Shown in pieces: positions 1-12,918 of a DNA stretch of 64,000 nucleotides. This DNA is from Phoenix dactylifera (lineage: Eukaryota > Streptophyta > Magnoliopsida > Arecales > Arecaceae), in the NCBI RefSeq assembly GCF_009389715.1, contig NC_052409.1, forward strand, positions 5,135,775 through 5,199,774, in the 5' to 3' direction. The notes beneath the pieces were generated by a model that was not told where the DNA came from, did not search any database, and saw only the letters and a program-made list of their open reading frames with translations. Position numbers and translations under genes: made by a program. Numbering within the stretch: position 1 is the stretch's first letter; every line of letters begins with the position of its first letter.

Positions 1-1555
1 GTGTGGCCCGGCCCGGCCCGGCCCACTTCCAGCCCTAATCCTTGCATTGCCAATAATTAGTGTGCCAGCCAGCACGACTGGCAAACATCCATGCCGAGAA
101 AAGAATTCAATTGCTCTTTTTAATTAAAAATCAAATAGAGGGACATCATATGTGCCATCTTGACCCTGTGCCTGGTGCCTACACTGATTTGGCACGAACC
201 AGCAGTGCCTAGAGCTTAAAATCATGTCACCTCTTTTTTAACCATCTATATTGAAGTTTCTGTATTGAGGTGGATGCTTTTACTTTGTCATCATTTTCCA
301 ATGTTTAAAAACCAAAGTGCTGTTCCTATTCATGGCTTACTCATCACATCTATAGCTGATGTAGTTGCCACAGAAGTAGCTGCTTCCATTAGAACATTAA
401 TGGTGCAATTGATATTATTTGGCTTATTAAGTTATTCCATACTTTACCTAGATGAGACAAGGCATTTAATTAAGGTTGCACAGTTAAGTTATTCTATTCG
501 CAAGTCGATCATATCATATAGTATTTCTTTGTGCCCTATATTGGTCTACTTTAGAAATGGTATTCTTAGTATTATTGTTCTAGACCGCTCATGCAAACAG
601 GGAAAGAGAAGATAAAGGGTTGGGGGGGGGGGGTGTTCTACGCCCTAGAACCATGCTGGAATCCTGTATTTTTAGGTTTTGTCAATCTTTTAGAGATATT
701 CATAACAATTTTTTGCTCAGTATCTTTATTAGATGAAATAAATCAGTTGGAGAGATCTTTCTATTATAATTGAGCTAGGTGGACAAATGTCATAACAAGA
801 GGTCATATGACCAATTAAAAGTTGATAATACATGATCTAGAAGTTGCGCGTTGAGTGTCCCATAGGAGAAAAGTGCTGAGGTTTATATGTGATAAAAGAT
901 GATTATAGGAAGATATTGCTTGCAACTTAATGCTTATGTTATGCTCTACTTGAAGGATGAAGGTATGGAGAACTACTTTCTGATTCCATGGTTGCGCACA
1001 TTAGTTGTTAATAGAAGAACATCAATTACTAAAGTTAGTAGTGATATTATCCATATGCTAATCCTCGCAATGACTTTTGAATTGTTGTAGACAGCTTCCT
1101 ATAAGGAAGAATGTTGATCCCTCTATATGTCTAGTTGCTTCCAATTACTAAAACTAGGTGCATATTGGGTATACAAAGTGGAATTATTGGATATAATGTT
1201 GCTATCTGGTTGCTATTTTCATGGTTTTGAAGATGATTTGCATTATTTAGAAGACATTATTTTTCACTATAAAAACAACCCTGTTTTAAATTCTTATCAT
1301 CAGATATTGTGACTCATGATTGAAAAAGTTTTGGTAAAATTCCTAATTTAGGAGTACATTGAAAGATAGAGAGATTATATGTTAGGGACTTTTTTCCCTA
1401 CAATCTATTTGAACAGTTGGCATCCTAGAGATGTTAATATGTTTTTTGAGCACCCCTCTCCTCTCTCCAAAAGAAAAAAGAGAGAGGAAAAAGATTGAAA
1501 TCAATGGAGTTTCTTACACAGTAAGTTTGTTTAAACTTAAAAAAAAATTGTACTA
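1..1555. other. No gene recognised (probable ROP intron)
   Basis: No coding exon or RNA gene could be recognised here. The first 30 bases carry a short run of repeated GCCCG units, and the rest is ordinary AT-rich sequence with a G-run near 621. Because the later exons of a ROP GTPase start at 5862 and none of its earlier exons was found, this stretch is probably part of a long intron of that gene. That is an inference. Confidence 0.4.
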
Positions 1556-1558
1556 GCC

Positions 1559-1835
1559 TTGGTTTGTTCGACTGGTACCGAGGTTTGTACAGGTTGGTGA
1601 TTGGTTCGGTATGGTACCGGTACATATTGTATGAGTATGGTGCCGGTACATATTGTATGAGCAGGGGCGTATCGGACCATTGGGAGGGAGAGGGAGCGGA
1701 GGAGGAAGGAAGGAAGAGAGAGAGGAGGAGGAAGGGAGAGGTTTGCCTCGAGGGTGGCTGATAGCGTAGCGGCGTCGAAGAGGGAGGGGAGAGAGAGCAA
1801 GTGCCTGATGGGAGAGAGGGAGGAGAGAGCGGGGA
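1559..1835. repeat. GGTACCGGTAC / GA-rich dispersed repeat
   Basis: Several copies of a GGTACCGGTACATATTG-like motif (around 1610-1665) are followed by a long purine tract of GAGG/GGAA units. The same combination, GGTACCGGTAC-type motifs beside a GA/CT-rich tract, recurs at about 40146-40575, so this is likely a dispersed genomic repeat. The open frames seen here on both strands are low-complexity translations and not credible genes. The two loci share motifs and layout; I could not establish a base-by-base alignment. Confidence 0.4.
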
Positions 1836-1956
1836 GGCTTACCTTCAGGGCGGCCGACGACATTGCGGTGTTGAGTTGGTTGGGGGGGGGGAGCGAGCAA
1901 GCATTGGTGGAGAGAGAGGGAGGAGGGAGAAAGTGGGTGGAAGGCTTACCTTGTTA

Positions 1957-2705
1957 CTAGTATTTTTACTATTTTTAGTACTATTATTGTTACTAGTATT
2001 ATTACTATTTTTAGTACCGCTACTATTTCTAGTATCGTTACTATTTTTAGTACCATTACTATTTTTTAATACTGTTACTATTTTTAGCATCGTTACTATT
2101 TTTAGCATCATTACTATTATTGGTACAATCACTATTATTAGTAACGATGCTATTTTTAGTACTGCTACTATTTTTTAGTATCATTACTATTTTTAGTACC
2201 ATTACTATTTTTAACATCATTACTATTTTTAGGATCATTACTAATTTTTAATACTATTACTATTTTTAGCATTGTTACTATTTTTAGCATCGTTACTATC
2301 TTTAGCAGCGTTACTATCTTTAGCAGCGTTACTATTTTTAGCATCGTTACTATTTTAGCATCGTTACTATTTTAGCATCGTTACTATTTTTAGCATCGTT
2401 ACTATTATTGGTACAATCACTATTATTAGTAACGATGCTATTTTTAGTACCGCTACTATTTTTTAGTATCGTTACTATTTTTAGTACCGCTACTATTTTT
2501 TAGTATCGTTACTATTTTTAGTACCCTTACTATTTTTAATTCAATTACTATTTTTAACATCATTACTATTTTTAACGTCGTTACTAGTTTTAGCATCTTT
2601 ACTATTATTGGTACAATCACTATTATTAGTAGTATTACTATTATTAATAGTATTGCTATTTTAGTATTATTGCTATTTTTAGTATTAGTACTATTTTTAG
2701 TATTA
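1957..2705. repeat. Minisatellite, about 18-bp unit
   Basis: Roughly 750 bp consist of imperfect tandem copies of an 18-bp unit close to TTACTATTTTTAGCATCG. Positions 14-18 vary (AGTACC, AGCATC, AACATC), and there are 15-17-bp variants such as TTACTATTATTGGTACA. A higher-order block is visible: the stretch ending in GGTACAATCACTATTATTAG occurs near 2130, 2410 and 2610. The Asn/Ser/Thr-rich and Ile/Val/Leu-rich open frames in this stretch are translations of the repeat, not genes. Confidence 0.85.
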
Positions 2706-5700
2706 AAATCATATGGCAATCATTTCAACTTGATGCTTAAGACAATACATCTTACAATTGCCTGTCTATCACGTGTCTAAAATCAGCTTATGCAATACTT
2801 CTGCTTTTGACTCATTATTGCTTGCAAGTGCATTGGTTTTGAATACAAGTAATGATGAGAAATGAAGTGGCTAGTTTAAGCAAGTAGTTCCAAGTACTAA
2901 ATCTCTTAGAGGCCTGAACACCCATATGCTGTTATGCTGCAACAACAGAAGTTAACAATGAATTATGTAAAGAAACAACCAACTTCATCTTGCTTGTGTG
3001 ACTATGTATATAACCAAGCATCAGTATCTCAACTATGCGGGCTCAACATTACCACTCCATTTGCAATTAATTTGTACCAAACACCTCTTTTTCAATACAG
3101 CCCTTTCATGCTCTTCCTACTATTTTCCATTTATCCTTCTGCATTTTGGTGATTCCATTCCCTCTTAATGCCTCCAGACAAAATCAACTCCCTATTTATT
3201 CAATTATTATATTGCTTCATAAAGCTCATCTACATGCATATGCTTGTGAAACTCTAAAGATTTTGCAGGCATCTCAACAACAGAAGCATTTTTTTTTTGT
3301 TTTTCTTTGGGTGCAAATTCTGCAGTCCCTGTAACACAATCATCTCTGCTTCTGATGTATGCATTTCTATCCTTATCCATGTTTCTTCACACATATTCAC
3401 CTTAACATTTGTATGTCTTGCAAATGGACTCTTAATTCCTAAAAGCATATGGCAATCATCAATCTTACAACAACCAAGAAACAACTCTCACGTATTTTTA
3501 TCGTTGACATTTTTCTGCATAGATGTATGCGTGCATGCGAGGCTTTCTTCTCCTCCCTGCCTGCTGTCTGATATCATTCCTTAAGAGGAGGGGAGCTTCA
3601 TTTCCTCTTCAGGTTGTTGTTGGTTTGATTGTTAGCGTTTGCTTTGTATGATATTTTTCCCTGCTTTTTTAGGGATTAAAATGTGTTAATGAGTTGCTGT
3701 TTTGAGGCATTTCACAGTGAATGATCAACTGCTGGACATGTAATTGCTAACTGAAATGATGGTATTGATGGTTTGGGGAGAAAGGAATCCAAGGTTATCT
3801 GATTTGAGGCATAATATGTGCCAGTTGATGCTTCATTTAAACATTTTTGTGTTAAAAAATTTGATTGCTGATCAACGTTTAGTTTAGGAGTTTTAGTGCA
3901 CAGTGAGAGATGGTCTCCAGCTAGTTTGTGATTAAGGCTTAGTCAAGTTGAGTTGACTGAGAGATGGTCTCCATCTCTAGGGAGTGAAAAAAAAAAAATT
4001 AATCTTGATGTTGTGGGTCTGTCTGGTTGACAGTGCAGTTTCTCTGAGCCTGCTGGATGTTAGGGGTGCTATCTGTGATAATTTGTCTTTTAAAGTTCTA
4101 TTCATCTGATGCAATTGGACGGTACTGATTAAATGTGAAGTTCTTTTTCAATGCTTGTAAAATTTGGGAAAACAAATTACATTTTGATTGGCATGCAAAT
4201 AGTGCTGCCTCTAGGGATGAGTTGCCCATTATCAATGAGACGTTGGGTCTTTCTTTTTTCCTTTTCCTCATTTTGCCTTGCCAGTTTTTCTTTGTAATTT
4301 ATTTATTCATGAAATACCTGAATTGACAAGTAAGCAAACCATTTATAGTAGTTAGGTTAGTGAGAAATCATCCGTGTACTGCATCAACAGTTTTGAGAGA
4401 AGCTTCTTTTTGTTAAAGATTTAAATCTATATATACATTAAAAGACAAAGCAAGTTTCATGAAGTTGACCTGGATGCATGTTATGCAGCTTCTTGGTTAT
4501 GTTTCTGGTCATTGAAGGTTTTATGATTCTAGTTCTTCAGACCACTCATTTCTGGAAAGTGATGGTTTAGTAGCTTAATGATATTAATGAAACTTGAAAT
4601 GTGAAATGTCTTCTTCAACTCCTCCTAGTAGCCCATTGTAGCTCTTTTTTATATCATACCATACATTACTTTGATATTTTAGGAAGATAAAGTTAAAACT
4701 ATAATGTTATGGCCTGAAGTTATTTAGTTTAGTTACGGTTTAATATGTTTCATTAATGATCTTGGGAGTTGCCACAGTGTCAGTGATCACTCCTTGAATT
4801 ACTTGTATGTTAATAATGGCAAACATGATTTCTACATGAGATGCCTCTGTATATCGTGAGGAACCAGATATGATGATTAACTGGTAAAGGAGGCTTAACA
4901 ACCTGTTTTATGGATGATCTGGGCCACCTAGCAATACAGGCTTGTAAAAGAGGTTCACATCCTGACAAGAACCTTCTGATATGTATCAAATAATTATGAG
5001 GGGCATAGTGTTGTACTTCATTAGTTTGATTGTGGTCTGGAAGTGGGTTGGATCTGTACAGATGACCAATTCTGTCCCCTTTGATGCTTATTTATATATC
5101 TGTCAGTAAAAAAGAGTGTTTTTTATTTGTCTTCAGGTGCATTTATCAAAGAAATCATTTCCGGAAAAATATGCTTGCTATTATATCTGAAGTGTTTCAA
5201 AAAGTGGCCTGAGAATAGTTTCATGTTATGACAATGTATTTTGCTACTGCAAATTGTAATTTATAGTTTTTCACTGTGTTATCCCACACTTGCAATTAAT
5301 GTGATCAAAGTGATGATGGGGTCAGATCAGATCCTCTTACTTCCTTACTACCTGGTTGTTTCTATCTCCCATTTTTCAGGCTGTTAGAGATCTCATCTGG
5401 ACTTTTGCATTTAACATTTTTATTGTCCATGCAGTGGATATAAATTAGTGAATACAAGTCACTTAGATTATCACTTAAAATTGTTTACAGTTGGAATTGT
5501 TTATTGGACTAATTCTTGGATGTACATTTCTTTATTAGAATATTTTTTCTCTCTCAACTATCAGAGGTACTATACAAATGGCTATTTTTGTCATTACCAA
5601 TCAGTTCCTTTTTTTTTATTTTTTCTTTTGTTGGTATCTTGTTATAGGTAGTGTAAGTGCTCTTGAAGCATTACCCTTACCACTCATTTGAGTTGGCTGC

Positions 5701-5861
5701 TTAATGCAGCATGCATCATTTGCTAAGGACTAAGCTCAGAGATCTTTTAACAGTCATGCAATATTATTTTCTATTACATTATGAGCATATGTGATGTTCA
5801 CTGCTTTTCTAACAGCTGCAGTTCTAGTATGCTAACTAGCTGCATATGGGTTTGTTCACAG
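2706..5861. other. No gene recognised (probable ROP intron)
   Basis: About 3.1 kb of AT-rich sequence without recognisable exons, RNA genes or intact transposons. I looked for the earlier ROP exons (P-loop GDGAVGKT, switch II WDTAGQE, and the ELRHYAPGVP segment) and did not see them. The stretch at 3800-3820 has a chance LRH reading but no supporting context. It ends in a pyrimidine-rich tract and AG acceptor directly before the ROP exon at 5862. Confidence 0.4.
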
Positions 5862-6308
<447 letters not shown>

Positions 6309-7575
6309 TCATTGAACACAAGAAGAAAGAATGATGACCCACCAGCCATCCTTTGTTGTAGCTCCTTGCTCCATTAAAGGATCTTGGTTGGCGCAGAATC
6401 AACTGACGGCAGTATCAGGTGATCTGTTTCAATTTTTTCTGTCCTGTGGTGATTTGTAACCAACTTGTCGCGACGCGCACCTTCAAATGTTGACTTATTC
6501 ACCTTGATGTAAGGGAAATCTTGTTTAGATATGTTTTCCTTGCATGGACACGATATAATAGTATTTTGTACCTTAATTTAATTGCTTAAAAGGCTTGGGT
6601 AGATTGTGCAATTGGCTTGGCTAGATTGTGTAATTGTCTGCTAAACTTATGTTCAGAAACTCTGATCATCTATTTTTGTGCAAATCATTGGTATTGTGAT
6701 GGACTGGCATGGCATGCTTCTCTCCGTGGCGCGCACTCTCATTTTCTTGAAATCCATTTCTTGCAATTGAAGTTACTTATTTTTTTAAAGTTTGTGCCTT
6801 ACATCATCTAACTACAATGTTTTTCTGTTGAAATGGGGTTTTATCTTGAGTTATATTTACAGGTACGAGGAAGCTTGTGCCATATATTCCTTGCGAAGAT
6901 GCTATATATGCGATACCACTCTTCTCAGTGCCAAAGTTGTGTGGAAGGTTTCTTGGGACCAAAGATGGTATTAACATAGCCTGGAAATAAAGTTTGACAG
7001 TTTTATGAAAGAACCAAGTATATTGAATTTGTCTACGCCTGCTTGAGTTTGGTTGGTCGGGAAAATAAATCTGACCTCTTGTCAGTGGTCACAGCATCAA
7101 AAAGATTGTCCCTAATGAAAGAATAGGAAACAAAAGAGAGATAAGTTGTTTTAATCACCTTTACGCCTTATAGTTTAAGACCATGTCGGAACCATTTATT
7201 AAACTGTTTCCGTGTTTAATATGTTAGCTCGGGTATCATTTTATTGAACTATATTAGGTTGGATTCATCCAGTTCTCTGGGGTTCAGCCTGACTGCCTGA
7301 CCTGTGCCTGAGCTCATTGAATGTTTGTTTTCCGTCCAGGTCTGACTGCCTGACTGGTGGGACGCCTTTTTTTTTATTTTTTTCTTGAGAGGGAAGATTC
7401 TTTCATTCTTCCTCACATTAAAAGGGGGAGAATTTTATTCCTTTCCAGACCTATCTCCGCCGCATGCCACTTTTTATTTGATGATTACATTTAAGGAGAA
7501 TGTTAGCATGTGATGAGTTTGAATGTGGAATGTTGTCGGAAGGGCCTTATTTATTAACACAAGGGATCTTGCCAC
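6309..7575. other. ROP 3' UTR and intergenic DNA
   Basis: The 3' UTR of the ROP gene begins here; its end was not determined. No further exon or RNA gene was recognised. A T-rich run lies at about 7368-7384. The last bases before 7576 directly abut the copia LTR, and the five bases at 7571-7575 (GCCAC) are where a target-site duplication would lie. Confidence 0.4.
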
Positions 7576-8866
7576 TGAAGGACTCAAATTCATAAATATA
7601 AATAAAATAAAATTAAATGAAATAGGACAAATATTAAAATTTATGTGGAAAAGTTTTTCTCCATGAAGAAAAAAAATTATAGGACAACTCCAAATAAGAT
7701 CTACTACAATAAGATAGTAATTACAATATGATTCTCTCAAATACTATGCCAAAAAACTTGAAGTATATATTGATTGAAAATAAATATAAAGGTTATGTTA
7801 CTAGATATCTTAATAGATGCCTTTCAAAATCACCTTGATATATCAATAGATGTCTTTCAAAACACTTATTTGCTCTCTAAAGTATTAGGCAACTATGAAG
7901 TTAAATAAAGATGAAGGTTTACCCTCTTTTTGGGAGTTTTGGGGAGAAAAGAAAGGAAAGGAAAACTTTAATAAGGAGGAAAAAAAAAAGAAATGAATAG
8001 AATAGACTTTTCTCTTCTCTTGTTTGGGAGTTTTAGGAGGGAAGAGAAAGTGTTTTCCTTCCTCTTGTTTGGAAGTTTGGAGAGAAAAAAAAAGAAAGTA
8101 TACATTTTTAACACTTTTACTAAAATACCCTTATTATAAAAGGGGCATGCTTATGAGTAGAGGTGCAAATGGATCGGATCGGACCAGGTCCTAAGCCACC
8201 CTTGTTTGGGTCCTAATTTTAGACCCAGACCCAACCCTAGGAGATAACATATGAAAGGTCAAAACAAAATATGCCCTAAGATATATTTGTCCTTTTAATT
8301 TGGTAGTTCTTTAATTTAAGGGTAAAATAAGTATTATAAAAAATTTATTAAGTTCTAATTTCTTTCTCTCCAAATCTTTCCACTTATGGGAGGAAAGAAG
8401 GAAACAATTGGAGCCCAAAATTTTTCCTCCTATTTTCTCCTTTTTTTTCTTCCTTTTCTTCCACTAAAAAACTTCCAAACATCAAAATTTTTAACTTTCC
8501 CTTCCATTCCATTCCTTTCTCCTCAATTCCAAGTTTTCAAACGGAGCCTAAATTTCTTCTAGTGCGATCGTTGAGAAGACAATGGCTAACAGCTAGTCAG
8601 ACTTAAAAAATCCAAATAGAGGCACTGCTCTTAAGGTGTAAGCCACTCCTAGAACCATGAAAGAAAAAAGAATCCTAAAAGAATATAATTGCCACTCAAA
8701 TGGAAGAGCAATTATAATCCCAAAAAAACAGGGTGGCATTTTCATGGCTAGAAGTGGCTTTCTTCCTAATCAGGTTTCCTTCTCTTCTTTTTCTTTCTTT
8801 TTTTAATTATTTTTTGACTGCACGAGTCCCATATGGGCTGGACCTATAGTGTCATGCATCGCAACA
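7576..8866 (-). repeat. Copia 3' LTR, interrupted by a MITE
   Basis: This stretch is similar along its length to 13286-13882: TGAAGGACTCAAATTCAT at the left end, shared CTCCAAATAAGATCTACTA and AATTTGAG tracts, and a right end GGGCTGGACC...GCAACA. On the + strand it starts TG and ends CA, as LTRs do. The polypurine tract follows immediately. A 627-bp insertion (7922-8548) splits it. Without the insertion it is about 660 bp, close to the 597-bp 5' LTR. Confidence 0.85.
7922..8548. mobile_element. MITE-like insertion in the copia 3' LTR
   Basis: This segment is absent from both other LTR copies, which read straight through GATGAAGG-TAAATTCT. Its ends form an imperfect terminal inverted repeat: left CTCTTTTTGGGAGTTTTGG, right (reverse complement) CTCCGTTTGAAAACTTGG. 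It is flanked by TTA on the left and TAA on the right, compatible with the 3-bp TWA target of PIF/Harbinger (Tourist-like) MITEs. The interior is G/A-rich on the left and T/C-rich on the right, with no coding capacity. The superfamily call is inference. Confidence 0.65.
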
Positions 8867-8882
8867 ATCTCCCCCTCCATGG
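8867..8882 (-). other. Copia polypurine tract
   Basis: On the minus strand this reads CCATGGAGGGGGAGAT, a purine-rich run immediately upstream of the 3' LTR. That is where plus-strand DNA synthesis primes in LTR retrotransposons. Confidence 0.75.
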
Positions 8883-8949
8883 GCCAACAATCTCACCCTC
8901 CACCCCATGGAGGAACTATACAACTCCTTATTTAGAGTCCAACGAGCTC

Positions 8950-9330
8950 TATGCGAAGCTCAAGCTTTTCTATTGGAATGACTTTAGTCATCATATCTAA
9001 TGGATTATTTCCAATGTGAATCTTCCTCAACAACGCCAATTGTTTCTCAACCACTTTTCGACGCTAGTGGTATCTCATTTCAATATGTTTTGTGCGAAAA
9101 TGACATGTATCATTTTTGCTCAAGTCCATAGTACTTTGACTGTCACAAAACACTATATACCCATCTTGCTCATCATCCAAAGCATTTCTTTCATTGCTTT
9201 GGTGGCAGCAATGTACTTAGCTTCAGCTGTAGATAAAGCAAAATAACTTTATAGGTTGAATTGTCATGACACAGCTCCTCCCGCAAAAGTAAACAAGAAT
9301 CCAAAAGTTCATTTTCTGCTATTAAGGTCA
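8950..9330 (-). pseudogene. Copia RNase H remnant
   Basis: The minus strand encodes pieces of the copia C-terminal RNase H, including a clear TAEAKYIA motif (around 9216-9240). This corresponds to the family's STAEAEYIA motif, which carries a catalytic Glu. Upstream minus-strand sequence reads like the DSQS(A)-type segment (about 9130-9150). Stops and frame changes interrupt the reading frame. It lies between the RT remnant and the polypurine tract, as expected for pol. Confidence 0.7.
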
Positions 9331-9695
9331 CATGTCATATCTGCATCTATAAAGTCCTCTAAAACTAGTTTTGAGCCCCCCAAAACAAACATAACTTAGA
9401 GTTGCCTCTCAAATATCTAAAGATCTACTAAACCACTTCCTATTGCTCCCTACCAAGATTTGCTAGAAACCTGCTAACTACACCAATAACATGAGTAATA
9501 TCAGGTTGTGTGCTAACCATGGTATACATCAAACTCCCAACTGCAGAAGAGTAAGAAATAGATGACGAATTCTCTCTCTTTTTTAGTGGATGGACAAAAC
9601 TTATTACTCAACTTGAAGTGACTAGCAAGTGGTATGCTAACTGGCTTAGCATGTTTAATATTAAATCTCTCAAGCACTTTCTCTATATACCTTTT

Positions 9696-10420
9696 CTATG
9701 ACAACCACAACTTCTTAACTCTTCTATCATGGATGATCTGCATACCCAAAATCTGACGTGCTTGACCCAAATCCTTCATGTCAAAGAATCTAAACAACTC
9801 TTCATTTAGCTTGCCAATCATCTTAGCATCTTGTCCCACAATAAGCATATCATCTATATATAGCAACAAAATAATGAAGTTACTTTCAGGAAGGGTTCCG
9901 AAATAAACACAGGGATCTACAACTATCCTTGTGTAGCTATAGCCCACCATGAATGTATCAAACTTTTTATACCAATACCTTGGTATCTGTTTTAACCCAT
10001 AGAGACTTTTCTTTAGTTTACAAACTAAGTGCTCATTTCCTTTAACCTCAAAATTTTCTGGTTGCACCATGTAGATATCTTCTTCCAAGTCACCATGGAG
10101 AAAAGTAGTCTTCGGGTCTAACTACTTAAGCTCAAGATCTAAACTCACTGTTAAACCCAGAACAACTCAAATAGAGCTCATCTTCACAACTAGAGAGAAG
10201 ATCTCATCAACATTGATCCTTTTCTTTTGTTCGAAGCCTTTCACTACCAAACAAGCTTTGTACTTTACTAATTTATCACCATCCTTCTTCAACTTGAACA
10301 TCTACTTGTTCTATAATGCTTTCCTACCTTTAGGAAGTTCAACCAACTCATAAGTATAATTCTTTTGCAAGAAATTCATCTCATCCTGCATCGCCCTCAT
10401 CCAACTATCTTTATCTTTAT
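9696..10420 (-). pseudogene. Copia reverse transcriptase remnant
   Basis: The intact piece at 9696-10088 encodes the RT core: KKSLYGLKQIPRYWYKKFD, then the polymerase motif LLYIDDMLIVG with the two catalytic Asp residues, then FDMKDLGQARQILGMQI. Further upstream on the same strand (about 10130-10410) an interrupted frame gives MQDEMNFLQKN, LVELPKGRKAL and KDGDKLVKYKACLVVKGFEQ, the conserved N-terminal part of RVT_2. Internal stops break the protein, so it cannot be functional. Confidence 0.9.
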
Positions 10421-10528
10421 AATATTAGATTTCTTGAAAGCTACTTGCCTCTCTCTCATTAGTAACCAAAACATACTCCAAACTAGGATATATTGTAGAT
10501 GGTTGTGCTCTCTAGTAGACCTCCTAAC

Positions 10529-11620
10529 TTAAGGTTTTGCAAACTCCGATGGAGGAGGTTGCTCCCTTTGCTCAATACCCTCAACATCTAGCACATCTTC
10601 ATTATCAACTGTTGCTAGCTCATTTTTTTCATTATGCTCTTCATCTTGTACTTCTCTCCCATCAGTGACCTTATTGGATGGAGAAGGGAGTGGTGTAAAA
10701 TTAGAAACATCATTAACTATAGCTTCAGACTGCATAATCTTCTCAATGTCTACTAAATTCTCATTCTCATGAAAGACTATATCTCTGCTTCTAATAATCT
10801 CCTTCTTTTCTGAATCCCATAATCTGTAACCAAACTCAGCATCTCCATAACCTAGAAATATGTTGGGAATAGCTCTGTCATCCATCTTTGACCTTTGCTC
10901 CTTAGGTACGTGTAAATGCTTTGCGATCAAACATCTTCAAATGAGAGTAGAAAACTTTGTCCTGTCCACACTCTCTCGAAAATGTCAAAACTTAAAGAAA
11001 CTGATAGAGACCTATTAATTAGGTAGCCAACAGTACGTACAGCTTTACTCCAGAATGACTTTGGCAACTTAACCATCTTTAACATGCATTTGACCTTCTC
11101 CACAATGGCGCAATTTATCCTCTCGCCACACCATTATGCTGTAGGATGTCAGGGACTATTTTCTCAGGTCTTGTGCCTCTCTACTTGCGGTACTCCTCAA
11201 ACTCTTTCGAAGTGTATTCACCTCTATTGTCAGTATAAAGATATTTCAATGGTCTGCCTATTTCTTTTTCTACCATGATATGAAATTTTTGAAAGAACTT
11301 GAACACTTAGTCTTTTGTTTTCAAAAAATATACCTACATTTTCCGTGAAGCATCATTAATAAAAGTAATAAAGATTTATTGCCACCTAACGACTCTACCT
11401 TAATAAGACCACATAGATTAGAATAAATCATATGCAACAATTTTTTCTTTCTTTTGGAGGATTTGTAAAAAGAAACTTCATGATGCTTGCCAAATAAACA
11501 ATAATCACAATGATGTAGTGGTTTATCTTCGGTGGAGGGTTTGAGGGACCTCTTTGCCAAAATCTACAATATTTTTTTACTCATGCGAGCCAACCTCTTA
11601 TGCCATAGATCTGGTAAAGT
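10529..11620 (-). pseudogene. Copia integrase region remnant
   Basis: The right end (about 11560-11610, minus) reads LWHKRLARMS, followed by a stop and then LHHCDYCLFGKHHEVSF. Together these are the GAG-pre-integrase and HHCC zinc-binding region. Next comes a degraded catalytic core. At 10529-10930 an open segment encodes NIFLGYGDAEFGYRLWDS and RSRDIVFHEN, the conserved linker C-terminal to the integrase core, and then an acidic variable spacer. Several stops separate the pieces. Confidence 0.85.
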
Positions 11621-12149
11621 TTCATCCTTAATTGCAAATAATCTATTTGTGCACATCTTAACATAAGTCTTGTACAGTGTACAGCAAGCACTCCCTTTTT
11701 GCAACAATTAACGAACCCTTAGTACGTTTCCATCTTCCATTACCAAATAATTTTCAAAGCCTACCCGATCCATGGCATGAGTAGAAATCATATTAAGGTG
11801 CAAATCAAGAACATATTTCACATCCTTCAAAGTCAATGTGCAACCAACATTAGTCTCTATACACATCACCAATTTTCATAATCTATGCACGACCGTTGTT
11901 ACCCATCCTCACATAACCAAAATCTTCTGCTTCGTACGATGTGAAAAATACCTCTGTGGGAGTGGCATAAAAGGATGCTACAAAATCAACAACCCACTCA
12001 ACATCATGTTTAGAATATGATTGCATTCTTTATTTCCAAATGTGAGAACCACCACTTCCTCTTCTAATACATTCATTGTAGTGTTCTTATCATTTGCTCT
12101 TTTTTTTTCCTTCTAATTCTTCTCTTTTTTTCTACTCCCACTTTAAAAA

Positions 12150-12861
12150 ACCTGCAGTTTTTATTTTTTTGGTTGTTGCTAAAGCAGTTTTGTTTTAAAT
12201 GCCCCTCTTTGCCACAATGATAGCATCTTCAGCCTTTCTTTTGACTTTGACCTGCCTTTGGATATAACATGACCCTTAGATCATCCTACCCATTTTCTTT
12301 GTGACAAGAACTTGCGGCTCTGAATTTTTCATCTTCTGATTGTACATTAGTGTAGATGTAACATCCTTCAACATAAGAATTTCCTTCCCATGTAATATGG
12401 TCGTAACCTACTTATCATAAGAATTGAGCAACAAAGCCAAAAGAAATAGAACTTTATCTTCTTCTTCAAGTTTCACACCAATATTTGCCAACTGCATGAT
12501 CAGGCCATTAAACATATCTAGATGTGCCAAAAAAACTCGTGCTCCTCTATCTGAAGTGCATACAATTGCTTCTTCAAATATAGTTTATTTATCATATTTT
12601 TCGCCATGTACAAGCTCTCTAGCTTTTGCCAAATCTCTATGGTCGTCTCCACATCATTCACATTATTCAGAACTTCATCCGCCAAATTAAGCTCGATAGA
12701 ACTGGTAGCCTTCTCATCTTCTCTTTAAAATCATCGTCAAACACTTTTTTTGCCTTTTTCTTTTTACCCAATAATACTTTGTGTACACCTTGTTCTATTA
12801 ATAGATCTTTCATTCTCCTATGCAAGAGAAAAAAAATCATCTCTACCATTAAATTTCTCAA
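12150..12861 (-). pseudogene. Copia gag remnant with CCHC knuckle
   Basis: The minus strand encodes MKDLLIEQGVHKVLLGKKKK, typical of the N-terminus of copia gag (UBN2/DUF4219-type). This is followed by frameshifted pieces including LESLYMAKNMINKLYLKKQL and NGLMMQLANIGVKLEEED. A complete zinc knuckle, CYHCGKEGHLKQNC, is encoded at 12184-12225 with CX2CX4HX4C spacing. Frame changes and stops disrupt the protein. It lies directly downstream of the primer-binding site, as gag should. Confidence 0.85.
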
Positions 12862-12905
12862 TCTCGAATCTTGTGTCCATCATTTTCACCAGAGAACCAA
12901 CCTCA

Positions 12906-12916
12906 CTCTGATACCA
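12906..12916 (-). other. Second (inner) copia primer-binding site
   Basis: The minus strand reads TGGTATCAGAG, complementary to the 3' end of initiator tRNA-Met. It lies two bases inside the partial LTR copy (12919-13270) and directly before gag. It duplicates the site at 13273-13283. Confidence 0.8.
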
Positions 12917-12918
12917 CT

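Noticed and set aside
1801-2720. Open frames of 87-125 codons on both strands over the AT minisatellite
   Set aside because: They are translations of the tandem repeat (Asn/Ser/Thr or Ile/Val/Leu/Phe strings).
3786-3830. Possible ROP exon containing an LRH motif
   Set aside because: The reading is SDLRHNMCQ, not PELRHYAPG, and there are no splice sites or flanking ROP motifs.
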